Assembly (NCBI GenBank): GCA_033856195.1
Contig: JAWVFL010000030.1
Span: 1 to 64,000 of the forward strand
DNA from: VRUE01 sp033856195
Lineage (GTDB): Bacteria; Actinomycetota; Thermoleophilia; Solirubrobacterales; 70-9
Length of the DNA stretch: 64,000 nucleotides
Direction: 5' to 3'
Shown here: positions 32,900 to 45,762 of the stretch, in pieces
Position numbering within the stretch: the first letter of the stretch is position 1
Layout of the letters: the number at the start of each line of letters is the position of its first letter
Notes under the pieces: generated by a model
The model's input: only the letters and a program-made list of their open reading frames with translations
Told to the model about the DNA's origin: nothing
Databases searched by the model: none
Translations under genes and position numbers: made by a program

Positions 32900-32927
32900 A
32901 GTATAGCCGCGGGTCGCGGGCGTGCAA
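32900..32927 (-). promoter_or_regulatory. probable mihF-gmk-rpoZ promoter
   Basis: On the minus strand TTGCAC (32927-32922) and TATACT (32905-32900) are separated by 16 bases, close to consensus for the housekeeping sigma factor. The expected start site is about four bases before the mihF ATG. Confidence 0.65.
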
Positions 32928-32977
32928 GGCCATGCAAGCCATTTGCGCCGAAATTCACCTGAACCTCCAGTCGAGGT

Positions 32978-34809
32978 TTAGGCGGTGTTGCCGATTGGAG
33001 CGTTGCTTCGACCGAATTTGAGCGCTCCAGCGATCTCTGCCGCCACCCGTCCTCCCGCGCGCGGATCCCTGAAGTTCTCGGTTCCGACGGCGACGAGGGT
33101 CGCCCCCGAGGAAAGCATTTCGATCGCGTCCGCACCGCATGAGATCCCACCCATGCCGACGATCGGGATGCTCACCGCCGCCGCTACGGCGCGCAGCTGC
33201 GCGACGGCAATGGGGCGCACCGCGGGACCTGACAGGCCGCCATGGCCAGCCGCGATTCCGGGTTCTCCGGTCGCCGGATCGATTGCGCTTGCCTTCAGCG
33301 TGTTGATCAACGAGACGGCGTCGGCTCCCCCCTCCTCCGCGGCGATAGCTATGTCCGCGGGGTTGGCGACGTTCGGTGTCAGCTTTGCGATCAGCGGCTT
33401 CTCGGTCAATGGCCGCAGCGCTTCGAGCAGGGCGGTTGTCTCGGCTGGCTGCTCACCGACGATGAGGCCGGAGTGAACATTGGGGCAGGAGACGTTGAGC
33501 TCGATCGCCGCCACCTCGTCCCTCTCGCCCACGCCGTTGACAAGCCGAGCGAACTCCTCGTGCCCGGTTGCCATTACCGAGACGATCAGCGGTACCGGCA
33601 AATCCGCTAGCTGAGGCAAGTCCTCGGCCAGGAATCCGTCCAGTCCCTTGTTGGGCAGCCCAATCGAGTTGATCATCCCCGCCGGCGTCTCCCAGATCCG
33701 CTGCGGGTCGTTGCCGGCTCGCGGCTCGGGCGTGATGGTCTTCGAGACAAAAGCGCTAAACGGGAAGTCGCTCAGAAGCTCGTCGCCGTACACCCGGCGT
33801 GCCGCAATCGCGTCGAACGTTCCCGATGCGTTGACGACTGGGTGTGACAGCTCGATCCCGCAGAGCTCGGTCGTGGCCGGCTGGTCCGCTCCGTCCCCGG
33901 ATCCCGCTGCTTCGCGGCTGCGGGGGGGTGGCGTCGCAGGGGGGACCGCCCCCGAGGAAGCTTTAGCTACCGCAGGGAGCGGTGGGTCCCCTGTGGCTAC
34001 AGGACCCGCCGCCCCCCCACGCAACACGGGCCCGTCTACACACAACCGCAGATAGCCACCCCCCGGCTTGGGCACCGCGCACCCGAAACAGGCGCCGTAG
34101 CCGCAGGCCATGGGCGACTCCATGGCAAGCTCGCAGGGGACACCCGCAGCTGTGCAGAGTGTTGCGACGGCGTCGAGCATCGGAGGTGGGCCGCAGGCGT
34201 AGACGGCGGCCCTGGCGGCATCGTCGCCTTCCAACATCGATGCGAGGAGGTCGGTGACGTAACCGTGGTGGCCGGCGTGGCCGTCGTCGCTGGCGAGGCG
34301 GACCTCGCAGCAGGCGAAGAGGGCGTCAAGGCCGCCTGAATGGGTCTCGTCGCGGAAGCCGAGCAGAGTTCGAGTGGGGATGTTCTTGGCCGCGAAGGTG
34401 CGGCGGAGCAGCGCCAATGGCGCAATGCCGATGCCGCCGCCGACGAGGATCGCGCCCGCGGCATCCTGCGCCAGCTTCCGGGGGACCGAGAACGAGTTGC
34501 CGAGGGGGCCGTTGAGCCAGACGCTCTCGCCGGGTTCGAGCTCGCAGAGGCGATCCGTGCCCGGGCCGATGCCCTCGATCAGGAAGTCGAGGCGGACGCC
34601 GCCTGCCGCCGGCCCCGTTTCGGCGACGGAGAGTGCGCGCGGGAGGAAAGGACGCCCCTCCCCCTGCTCCCAGTGCTGCTCCGTGGCGAGCATGTAGAAC
34701 TGGCCGGGTTGGGGCTCGGGCCCCGCGGTGTCGATCAGCGAAAAGAGGCGGTAGCCGCCCGAGGCACGGCTCTCGGAGACCTCGCAGAGGCGGCGCCCGA
34801 AGGGGGCGG

Positions 34810-34813
<4 letters not shown>
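32978..34813 (-). CDS. fused dihydroorotate dehydrogenase: electron-transfer subunit (PyrK) plus catalytic subunit (PyrD)
   Basis: This single 611-residue frame contains both halves of a class 1B dihydroorotate dehydrogenase, which oxidises dihydroorotate to orotate with NAD. Residues 1-260 are PyrK: a flavin-binding barrel (RPFLPRALSVAE), an NAD domain (LVGGGIGIAPL, YACGPPPML) and the 2Fe-2S site C-x4-C-x2-C...C (ACGYGACFGCAVP...LCVDGP). Residues 315-611 are PyrD with VNASGTFD, ELNVSCPN and PIVGMGGIS. The two are usually separate genes. The linker (about 262-315, Pro/Ala/Gly-rich) is encoded by palindromic sequence. It overlaps carB by four bases. Confidence 0.93.
33919..34023. repeat. GC-rich palindromic sequence, family E copy 2, inside the pyrK-pyrD linker
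   Basis: The ends (TGCGGGGGGGTGGCG and its complement ending CGCCCCCCCACGCA) and inner blocks (CAGGGGGGACC with GGTGGGTCCCCTG) form an imperfect fold-back of about 105 bp. It shares the ACAGGACCCGCCG segment with the hairpin at 30367-30447, in opposite orientation. It encodes the linker of the fused protein in frame. Confidence 0.55.
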
Positions 34814-37917
<3,104 letters not shown>

Positions 37918-37977
37918 ACAGATATTCGCTTCGCTCCGGTCGCAAAGAATCAGATATGGATGCTCCCTCCGCTCCGC

Positions 37978-39093
37978 TCATGCCGCCAGCTCGAGGAAGG
38001 AGTCGAAGAGGTGGCGGGCGTCGTGTGGACCCGGTCCCGCCTCGGGGTGGTACTGGACCGTCGCCGCGGCGACGTCCTTCAGCACGAGGCCCTCGACCGT
38101 GCGGTCGTAGAGGTTGAGGTGGGAGAGCTCGGCAACGCCGAAGTCGGTTTCCCAGCGCACCGGTTCGTCGGCCTCGATGCGTGCCTCGCCGCCAGGGCCC
38201 TGCACGGCGAAGCCGTGGTTCTGGGAGGTGATGTCGATCCGGCCCGTGGCCAACTCCTTGACCGGGTGATTGGCGCCGCGGTGCCCGAAGGGGAGCTTGA
38301 AGGTCTCCAGTCCCACCGCCCGGCAGAGCAGCTGGTGGCCGAGGCAGATGCCGAAGAGCGGCTTGCGGCCGACCAGCTCACGCACGGTCTCGACGACGTA
38401 TCCGAGCGCGGCTGGATCGCCCGGGCCGTTGGCGAGGAAGACGACGTCGGGCTCCTCGGCGAGCACCTCGCCGGGTGAGGAGGTGCACGGCAGCAGGGTG
38501 AGCTGGCAGCCGCGCTCGCGCAGCTGCCGCACGATGTTGAGCTTGACGCCGGTGTCGATGCCGACGACGTGCGGGCCGCCCCGTCCCTCGAAGCGGATCG
38601 GCTCGGCCGGAGTGACCGTGCGGGCAAGATCGGCGCCGTCCATCGACGGCTCGGCGGCGACGCGCTCGCGAGCCTCGGCCTCGGAGGCGCCGGCGGGGAA
38701 GATGCCGCCTCGCATCGCACCGCCGTCTCGAATGTGGCGGACGGCGGCGCGGGTGTCGACTCCGCCGATCCCGGCCACGCCGCAGTCGGCGAGCCAATCG
38801 AGCCAGCCGCCCTCGGCGGTGGCGACATCCTCGCCGTTCTTGGGGTCGCGCATGACCACACCGCGGGCCTGGGCGCGATCGGACTCCATCGCCGCCGCGG
38901 AGACGCCGTAGTTGCCGATCAGCGGATAGGTGAAGACGACGATCTGCCCCGCGTAGGAGGGGTCGGTGACCGACTCCTGGTAGCCGGTCATCGCCGTATT
39001 GAAGACCACCTCGCCGGTGACCGGCCCGTCGGCGCCGCACGGCACGCCGTCGAACCGAGCCCCATCCTCCAGCAACAGGAACCCCTCGCTCAT
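37978..39093 (-). CDS. carA: carbamoyl-phosphate synthase small subunit
   Basis: CarA (371 residues) hydrolyses glutamine and channels ammonia to CarB. The C-terminal class I amidotransferase has the nucleophile in FGICLGHQLL and a C-terminal histidine in TVQYHPEAGPGPHD. The N-terminal domain begins GFLLLEDGARFDGVP and includes TGEVVFNTAMTGYQE. The ATG at 39093 lies at the foot of a 47-bp hairpin. About 60 bases separate it from carB; that gap contains a CGCTTCGCTCCGGTCGC stretch but no gene. Confidence 0.96.
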   Translation of the reverse strand: MSEGFLLLEDGARFDGVPCGADGPVTGEVVFNTAMTGYQESVTDPSYAGQIVVFTYPLIGNYGVSAAAMESDRAQARGVVMRDPKNGEDVATAEGGWLDWLADCGVAGIGGVDTRAAVRHIRDGGAMRGGIFPAGASEAEARERVAAEPSMDGADLARTVTPAEPIRFEGRGGPHVVGIDTGVKLNIVRQLRERGCQLTLLPCTSSPGEVLAEEPDVVFLANGPGDPAALGYVVETVRELVGRKPLFGICLGHQLLCRAVGLETFKLPFGHRGANHPVKELATGRIDITSQNHGFAVQGPGGEARIEADEPVRWETDFGVAELSHLNLYDRTVEGLVLKDVAAATVQYHPEAGPGPHDARHLFDSFLELAA

Positions 39094-39139
39094 TCCGGTG
39101 CGCCTTTTGTGGTCATGGGCCGCATAAAGCGCACCGGAA
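39093..39139. repeat. 47-bp hairpin repeat, copy 2, touching the carA start codon
   Basis: Ends TTCCGGTGCGCCTTT (39093-39107) and AAAGCGCACCGGAA (39126-39139) pair almost perfectly; the first base is the A of the carA ATG on the minus strand. Copy 1 at 24064-24110 has exactly the same length and the same first 14 bases. Confidence 0.7.
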
Positions 39140-39145
39140 CGGCGG

Positions 39146-40492
39146 TCATGCCGCCACTCCCAGCGAGAAGGAGCGGAGGCGGTAGGCGACCTGGCCGCCG
39201 GCAAGCGTCATCTGCACCCGGCCGGTGAGCTCCTCGCCGGCGCACCAGGAGTTGGAGGAGCGGCTCTCGTAGCCGTCCTCGCCAACCGTCCAGCGGGCGG
39301 AGAGGTCGCAGAGGGCGATGTTGGCCTCGCTGCCAGGGGCCAGCGTCGGGCGCTCGACCCCAAAGGGCGCCGCGCCGCCGGTCATGCGCTCGACGAGGAG
39401 CGCGAGGTCGATCGTGCCCGGCAGGACGAGGTGCGTGTGCAGGGCGGCAAAGGCGGTCTCGAGCCCGGTTACGCCCATCGCGGCCTGCTCGAACGGCACC
39501 TCCTTTTCCTCCGCCGCGTGGGGAGCGTGATCGGTGGCGATGCACTCGATCGTGCCGTCGCGCAATCCCTCGATCAGGGCCTGGCGGTCGGCCTCGCCGC
39601 GCAGCGGCGGGTTCATCTTGAAGCGGTGCGGGTCAAGGCTGCGGACCGCCTCGTCGGTGAGGCAGAGGTGGTGCGGTGAGGCCTCGCAGCTGATCTGGAC
39701 CCCGGCGGCCTTGGCGACGCGCACGGCCTCGACCGACTCGGCCGCGGAGAGGTGCTGGACGTGGATCCGCCCGCCCTCATAGCCGGCGATCGCCGCGTCG
39801 CGGGCGATCATCGTCGACTCGGAGATGGAGGGAACTCCCTCGAGCCCCAGCACCGCCGAGACAGGGCCCTCGTGCATGACGCCGGAGCCGGAGAGCTCCG
39901 GGTCCTCCTCGTGCAGGGCGATCGTGCCGCCGCAGAGATGCTGGTACTGGAGCGCACGGCGCAGCACGCGGGCACTGCGGATCGGCAAGCCGTCGTCGCT
40001 GAAGCCGCCGGCGCCGGCATCGCGTAGCGAGGCCATCTCGGTCAGCTCCTCCCCCTTCATGCCGCGCGTCACCGTGGCAAGGAAGCCGACGCGGACAGAC
40101 GCAGCGGCGCGGGCGGCCCCCAGCAGCGCCTCGACGTCTGCGGGCGTGGAGACCGGGGGCTCGGTGTTGGCCATGGCAAGGATCCCGCAGTAGCCGCCTG
40201 CCGCCGCCGAGCGGGAGCCCGTCTCGATGTCCTCCTTGTGTTCCTGTCCGGGAGTGCGCAGGTGTACGTGCGGGTCGAAGAAGGCGGGGAAGGCATGCAG
40301 GCCTCCGGCGTCGATCTCCTCGAGACCGTCGGCATCGGCTTCGCCGGGAGCGAGCAGCTCGGCGATCTTGCCGCCGCGCACGACGAGGTCGTGCGCGGCG
40401 TCGATCGCGGCGACCGGGTCGAGCACGGTGGCGCCGCGCAGGACCAGGTCCGCGCTCTCCCCGGCGCGCATCTCGAGCTGCGGCGCGCTCAC
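39146..40492 (-). CDS. pyrC: dihydroorotase
   Basis: PyrC cyclises carbamoyl aspartate to dihydroorotate. This is a type I amidohydrolase of 448 residues with the zinc motif DPHVHLRTPG, later histidines (SCEASPHHLCL) and the catalytic Asp in ATDHAPHAAEEK. The GTG at 40492 (SAPQLEMRAGES) was chosen because further upstream the frame runs into a hairpin. It lies between pyrB and carA in the pyr operon. Confidence 0.95.
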   Translation of the reverse strand: MSAPQLEMRAGESADLVLRGATVLDPVAAIDAAHDLVVRGGKIAELLAPGEADADGLEEIDAGGLHAFPAFFDPHVHLRTPGQEHKEDIETGSRSAAAGGYCGILAMANTEPPVSTPADVEALLGAARAAASVRVGFLATVTRGMKGEELTEMASLRDAGAGGFSDDGLPIRSARVLRRALQYQHLCGGTIALHEEDPELSGSGVMHEGPVSAVLGLEGVPSISESTMIARDAAIAGYEGGRIHVQHLSAAESVEAVRVAKAAGVQISCEASPHHLCLTDEAVRSLDPHRFKMNPPLRGEADRQALIEGLRDGTIECIATDHAPHAAEEKEVPFEQAAMGVTGLETAFAALHTHLVLPGTIDLALLVERMTGGAAPFGVERPTLAPGSEANIALCDLSARWTVGEDGYESRSSNSWCAGEELTGRVQMTLAGGQVAYRLRSFSLGVAA

Positions 40493-40509
40493 AGAACCAC
40501 CTTGAGTTC

Positions 40510-40565
40510 GCGGCCCAATCGCCCCGGACTCGAATGACCGGAAATCACCGTGACGATTGGGCCGC
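40510..40565 (-). promoter_or_regulatory. 12-bp-arm hairpin in the pyrB-pyrC gap
   Basis: GCGGCCCAATCG (40510-40521) and CGATTGGGCCGC (40554-40565) are exact reverse complements around a 32-base loop. The structure starts on the base after the pyrB stop and ends 17 bases before the pyrC GTG. It has no T-run and resembles the other inter-cistronic palindromes of this window. Confidence 0.6.
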
Positions 40566-41518
<953 letters not shown>

Positions 41519-41522
<4 letters not shown>

Positions 41523-42079
41523 GCGCCCACCTCGATCGTCTGCGGATCGACGATCGCCACCTCGTCGCTGCCGTCGAGCTCCTCGAGGTGGACGTTGACC
41601 CGCTGCTCGCGTCCGGTTGGCAGGTTCTTGCCGACGTAGTCGGGCCGGATCGGCAGCTCGCGGTGGCCGCGGTCGCAGAGCACGGCCAGCTGCACGCGCT
41701 GGGGGCGCCCGTAGTCGAAGAGCGCGTCGACCGCGGCGCGCACGGTGCGGCCGGTGAAGAGGACGTCATCGACGAGGACGACGGTGCGGCCGGTGAGGTC
41801 GAAGTCGATGTGCGAGGCGTGGACGGTCGGCTGGCCGGCGGGCGCCTTCGTGCCGACGTCGTCGCGGTAGAAGGAGATGTCGATGTCGCCGATCGGCGCC
41901 TCGGATCCGGTCAGCTCGCTAAGCAGAGCGTGGAGCCGGCGGGCGATCAGGGCGCCGCGCGTGTGGATGCCGACGATCGCCAACGCATCGGGATCCGGAT
42001 TCTTCTCGGCGATCTCGTGGGCGATCCGCCGCAGCGTCCGCCTCAAATCGTCGCGCTCAAGCACGACCGTCTCGCTCAC
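41519..42079 (-). CDS. pyrR: pyrimidine operon regulator PyrR (uracil phosphoribosyltransferase fold)
   Basis: PyrR binds UMP and the pyr mRNA to lower expression, and may retain uracil phosphoribosyltransferase activity. The PRPP-binding loop is VVLVDDVLFTGRTVRAA; GIHTRGALIARRL and RPDYVGKNLPTGREQRV are further family motifs. The GTG start at 42079 follows AGGAAGGA. It is the first gene of pyrRBC-carAB-pyrKD. A matching RNA hairpin lies just upstream. Confidence 0.96.
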
Positions 42080-42094
42080 TTCGTTTGCTTCCTT

Positions 42095-42114
42095 CCTGGC
42101 CTCACAGGGCCGGG
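42095..42114 (-). promoter_or_regulatory. PyrR-binding leader hairpin
   Basis: The minus strand reads CCGGCCCTGTGAGGCCAGG: a GGCC/GGCC stem with a loop containing CTGTGAGG, which fits the known PyrR loop consensus CNGNGAGG. It is directly followed by the AGGAAGGA ribosome site of pyrR. No terminator follows, so control is more likely translational (as proposed in mycobacteria) than by attenuation. Confidence 0.7.
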
Positions 42115-42151
42115 TTAAAGGACGGCCACGAGGCTAGCAGCAGATGCGGCG

Positions 42152-43126
42152 CTAGGCAGTCGGCTCGGGGACCTGATCGTCCTGGTCCCGCGCCCCGTTC
42201 GGCACGAGCTTTGGCTCTCCACGCTCTGGAAAGGGGATCTCGATGACGTCGAAGTCGCGGGGGGCAAACGAGGGCTCGAAGACGTCGCGGGCCTCGTCGA
42301 GGACGGCGCCGACGTGGTAGCGGGAGGAGATGTGGACGAGTGCGAGCATCTTCACGTGGGCCTCGCGGGCGACCGCGGCCGCCTGGTCGACCGTCGAGTG
42401 GCCGGTGTCGGCGGCGCGCTGGACCTCCTCCTCGGAGAAGCTCGCGTCGTGGATCAGCAGGTCGGCATCCGCCGCGGCCGCCACGGTCGAGTGGCAAGGC
42501 GCGGTGTCGCCGGTGAGCGCGATCGTTCGGCCGGGTCGTGGCTTGCCCATCACGTCCTCGGGACGCACTGGGCCGGCGCTGCCGGCGACCTCCTCCCCAC
42601 GCTGCAGGTTGGCGAAGGCCGGGCCTTCGGCGACGCCCAGGCGCTTGGCCGCCTCCGGGTCGAAGCGTCCCGGCCGCTCCTCCTCGATCAGGACGTAGCC
42701 GTTGGCGCGCACGCTGTGCTCGACCGCGAACGCGCGCACCTCGGCGCCGTCGTGCCGCACGGCTTCGCCGGGGTCGATTTCGACAAGGTCGATGCTGTAG
42801 TCGGTGCGGCCGATAAGACGGCCAAGCGTCTTGAAGAGGTCGCGCAGGCCACGCGGCCCGAAGATCGTCAGCGGCTCCTCGCGAGCGGTCAGGTCGTAGG
42901 TCTTGAGCAGGCCGGGCAGGCCGAGGATGTGGTCGGCGTGGAAGTGGGTCAGGTAGATCTCGTCGACCTGGCTCAGGCCCAGCGAGCGCTGCAGCTGGCG
43001 CTGCGTCCCTTCCCCGCAGTCGAACATCAATCGCTGGCCGCCCCGGACCAGCATCACGCTCGCGGTCGAGCGCCGCGCCGAGGGCACCGACCCACCGGTA
43101 CCGAGGAAGACCGCCGAGAGATCCAT
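42152..43126 (-). CDS. rnz: ribonuclease Z
   Basis: RNase Z trims the 3' trailer of tRNA precursors. The 324-residue metallo-beta-lactamase protein has the zinc motif THFHADHILGLPGLL, TGDTAPC, LIHDASFSEEE with the catalytic Asp, and VHISSRY. The ATG at 43126 gives the family N-terminus DLSAVFLGTGGSVPSARR. A longer upstream frame is rejected because it runs antisense through a tRNA gene. Its divergent neighbour is that tRNA. Confidence 0.94.
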   Translation of the reverse strand: MDLSAVFLGTGGSVPSARRSTASVMLVRGGQRLMFDCGEGTQRQLQRSLGLSQVDEIYLTHFHADHILGLPGLLKTYDLTAREEPLTIFGPRGLRDLFKTLGRLIGRTDYSIDLVEIDPGEAVRHDGAEVRAFAVEHSVRANGYVLIEEERPGRFDPEAAKRLGVAEGPAFANLQRGEEVAGSAGPVRPEDVMGKPRPGRTIALTGDTAPCHSTVAAAADADLLIHDASFSEEEVQRAADTGHSTVDQAAAVAREAHVKMLALVHISSRYHVGAVLDEARDVFEPSFAPRDFDVIEIPFPERGEPKLVPNGARDQDDQVPEPTA

Positions 43127-43186
43127 GCGAGCCTGCGAGCCTACGCGACGAGCGACTCGGATACTCGAAGCTAGACTGAGCCACGA

Positions 43187-43260
43187 GCGCCCGTAGCTCA
43201 GCTGGATAGAGCGCCGCCCTCCGGAGGCGGAGGCCACAGGTTCGAATCCTGTCGGGCGCG
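43187..43260 (+). tRNA. tRNA-Arg (anticodon CCG)
   Basis: A full cloverleaf is present: acceptor GCGCCCG paired with CGGGCGC, D-stem GCTC/GAGC, anticodon stem CCGCC/GGCGG with loop CTCCGGA (anticodon CCG, reading CGG), and T-stem ACAGG/CCTGT with TTCGAAT. Discriminator G; no encoded CCA. Confidence 0.97.
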
Positions 43261-43280
43261 TTTGGTGCGCCGATTTCGCG

Positions 43281-44201
43281 TCAGGCGATCTTGAAGCGGG
43301 CGCGCCACTCGTCGCGGTCGAAGCGGGCCGGCTCGGTCTCCTCGAGAAAGCTCTCGAGGACGGCGATGAAGCGACCGGGCTGCTCGAGCTGGGGCATGTG
43401 TCCCGCCCCCTCGAAGATCTCCAGCTTGCTGCCGGGAAGGGCACGGTGGGCTTCTTCGCCGTGGCGGGCGGGGATGATCGGGTCGCGGGCGCCCCAGACG
43501 ATCAGCATCGGCACCTCCTCGGCCAGGTAGAAGCGGTCGGAGGCGGAGACGCGCTGGCCCCCGGTACCGACCACTGAGCGCAGGGTCGCGAGGAAGGCCT
43601 TGCGGTGGCCCGGCTCCGCCAGCGAGCCGTAGCCACGCGCGACCTCGGCCACGTCGGCGGCGGGTTTCATCCCCACCCTCGAGAGGCCGCGACCGACGGC
43701 GCTGCCGATCTTCTGGCCGGCGCTGGCGGTGGCGGCGATGAAGAGCTCGGCGCCGGGCAGCGCAGCGGCGCGAAGGACAGGGCTGACCTCGAGCCCGAGA
43801 CCCCCGCTGGAGACGAGTACGAGGCGCTCGACCATCTCGGGGAACTGGTAGGAGAACTGCATCGCGATGCCGCCACCGAGCGAGTGCCCGACCAGGGTCG
43901 CCCGCTCATGACCGAGGACGAGCAGAAGGTCGCGCAGTCCAGAGGCAAGGTTGCCCAACGAGTAATCGCCCGGCCCGCCGGCCGAGACGCCGTGCCCCGG
44001 CAGGTCGGGCGCGATCACCGTGTGGCGCCGGGCCAGCGGCTCGATCACGTCGCGCCAGTTCTCGCAGGTACCCGCCATGCCGTGCACCAGCAGCAACACC
44101 GGGCCCGCCCCGGCGCTGAGATAGCCGGTCTCACGACCGTGCAGCGTCACCGTCTTGAAGCTGACCTCGGCCGGATGAGTCGGCGTTGCGCGCTTGGCCA
44201 C
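43281..44201 (-). CDS. alpha/beta hydrolase
   Basis: This 306-residue hydrolase has the nucleophile elbow GHSLGGG (Ser), the oxyanion region LLVHGMAGTCENWRD, an acid in WGARDPIIP and the catalytic His in GAGHMPQLEQP. These are complete triad elements of the epoxide-hydrolase/haloperoxidase-like fold. The substrate cannot be predicted. The GTG at 44201 was chosen because the longer frame upstream is the antisense of the divergent gene at 44230. It is convergent with the tRNA. Confidence 0.9.
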   Translation of the reverse strand: MAKRATPTHPAEVSFKTVTLHGRETGYLSAGAGPVLLLVHGMAGTCENWRDVIEPLARRHTVIAPDLPGHGVSAGGPGDYSLGNLASGLRDLLLVLGHERATLVGHSLGGGIAMQFSYQFPEMVERLVLVSSGGLGLEVSPVLRAAALPGAELFIAATASAGQKIGSAVGRGLSRVGMKPAADVAEVARGYGSLAEPGHRKAFLATLRSVVGTGGQRVSASDRFYLAEEVPMLIVWGARDPIIPARHGEEAHRALPGSKLEIFEGAGHMPQLEQPGRFIAVLESFLEETEPARFDRDEWRARFKIA

Positions 44202-44229
44202 GACGTAAACGGTAGCTTGCGGCCCAGCC

Positions 44230-44934
44230 GTGGCCGACGAACGCAAGATCCGCCCGCCTCGCGGCGCCCTGATCGTTATCGCGATCGGCTTCTTGGCCAC
44301 CGTTGCGGCAGCGGTGCTGAGCACCGACAAGCTGATCGGCGCGGCGACCCTGGAATGGGTGGAAGAAGCCCCGATGCCGGACTCGAAGCGAGTGACGATC
44401 CCGGGCGGCGGCGAGATGCAGCTCACCGACGCGGGCATCCGGTCCACCGAAGCCAACGTCAGCGAGTACACGCTCTACCGCACCTCGGCGGTGCTGACCA
44501 TCTCCGCCGGCTCGGCGATCGGCCACGGCCGGCTGCGCTGCTCGATCAAGGTGCCGAAACGGACGATCGTCGCCAAGACGCCGAGCAGCCGCGCTTCCTA
44601 CCCCCGCTCCAGCGAAGAGCTGAGCGAGCAGGAGGCGCCGGAAAACTCCCTGGTCGAGTTCAGCTCGCACAGCACCGACCTCGCCCTGGTCGAGCTCGGC
44701 GACGCGATCGGCAAGCGCTACACCGAAGTGAAAGGCATCGTCGTCGAATGGGCGCCGTACCGGATCGGCCAGCAGATTTGGCAATACGGCATGCCCGCCG
44801 GCCAGCCCAAGGAGGAGCTGCGCCTGCCCTTCGCCTCGATCTGGCGGACGACCGCCAGCCCGGCGGCCACAATCGCCTGCACGATCGAAAATTCGAACGG
44901 CGCCGCGACCGTCCGCACCGCCGGCGCTCTCTAG
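44230..44934 (+). CDS. single-pass membrane protein of unknown function
   Basis: This 234-residue protein has a short basic N-terminus, one membrane segment (about 13-33) and a roughly 200-residue outer domain predicted as mostly beta. It contains two Cys (RLRCSIKVP and TIACTIENS). I do not recognise the family. GTG start at 44230; it diverges from the hydrolase with a 28-base gap and ends three bases before the convergent SRAP gene. Codon use matches its neighbours, so it is likely a real resident gene. Confidence 0.7.
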   Translation: MADERKIRPPRGALIVIAIGFLATVAAAVLSTDKLIGAATLEWVEEAPMPDSKRVTIPGGGEMQLTDAGIRSTEANVSEYTLYRTSAVLTISAGSAIGHGRLRCSIKVPKRTIVAKTPSSRASYPRSSEELSEQEAPENSLVEFSSHSTDLALVELGDAIGKRYTEVKGIVVEWAPYRIGQQIWQYGMPAGQPKEELRLPFASIWRTTASPAATIACTIENSNGAATVRTAGAL

Positions 44935-44936
44935 GT

Positions 44937-45731
44937 CTAGGGAGCGACGAGCAGCTCCGGCCCCTCGATGCCTTTGCCGACCTTGTTGAGTTTCGGATTG
45001 GCGGGGGCGCTGTCCATGCGGGAGGCGGGCAGCGGGCCGCACATCGCGATCGCGTCCTCCGCCCCCAGGTCGGGCCGCAGCCAAGCGGCCTCCGCCTCGG
45101 CATTCGGCAGGATCGCCGGCATACGGTCGTGCACCTTGGCGACCAGCTCGTTCGGCGTCGTCGTGACGATCGTGCAGCTGTAGAGCCAGCCGTCGTCGAA
45201 GCCGCGATCGTCGGGATCCTCCCACTCCTTGCGGGTGCAGATACCGGCGAAGGCGAACGGCTCGCCACCGTCGACCGTGAAGCGCCAGGGCTGGCGCGGC
45301 TGCTTGGGATCCTCGGCCACCATCCACTCGTAGAAGCCGTCGGCGACGATCAGGCAGCGGTGGCGGAACTTGCCGACCAGCGGCGAGTAGGCGCGGCTGG
45401 AGTCGAGGTTCTCAGCCTTGGCGTTGATCATCCGATAGCCGACTTTGAGGTCCTTGGCCCAGCGCGGCACCAGGCCCCAGCGCATCAGCCGAGCCTCGCG
45501 CTCGCCTTCGGCAGCCTCGTCGGGATCGGGAGAGGAGCGGATGGTCAGCACCTCCTGGCTGGGCGCGACGTTGAAGCGCCCCAGCCCCGATTCGATCTTC
45601 TTCACCCGCTCAGCCGTCGGCGGCGGCGCGTTGCCTTCCGAGTTCCGCTCCAGCGCCTTCTCCAGCTCGACCTGGAAGTGGTCGGCGATTTTCTTCGCGT
45701 TCTTGGCCGTGACCGTGAAGCGTCCGCACAT
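44937..45731 (-). CDS. SOS response-associated peptidase-like protein (SRAP/YedK/HMCES)
   Basis: SRAP proteins crosslink through Cys2 to abasic sites in single-stranded DNA and protect them. The N-terminus MCGRFTV carries Cys2; RFNVAPSQEVLTI, MRWGLVPRWA, NAKAENL (catalytic Asn/Glu), RCLIVADGFYEW and the VHDRMPAIL His complete the active site. At 264 residues it is slightly long, with a charged insertion near 25-45. Confidence 0.95.
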   Translation of the reverse strand: MCGRFTVTAKNAKKIADHFQVELEKALERNSEGNAPPPTAERVKKIESGLGRFNVAPSQEVLTIRSSPDPDEAAEGEREARLMRWGLVPRWAKDLKVGYRMINAKAENLDSSRAYSPLVGKFRHRCLIVADGFYEWMVAEDPKQPRQPWRFTVDGGEPFAFAGICTRKEWEDPDDRGFDDGWLYSCTIVTTTPNELVAKVHDRMPAILPNAEAEAAWLRPDLGAEDAIAMCGPLPASRMDSAPANPKLNKVGKGIEGPELLVAP

Positions 45732-45762
45732 GGCGCTCAGGGTAACCGGGCGCGCGGCTCGG

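Noticed and set aside
43127..43444. Upstream extension of RNase Z
   Set aside because: It runs antisense through tRNA-Arg and is not family-like; ATG 43126 gives the canonical N-terminus.
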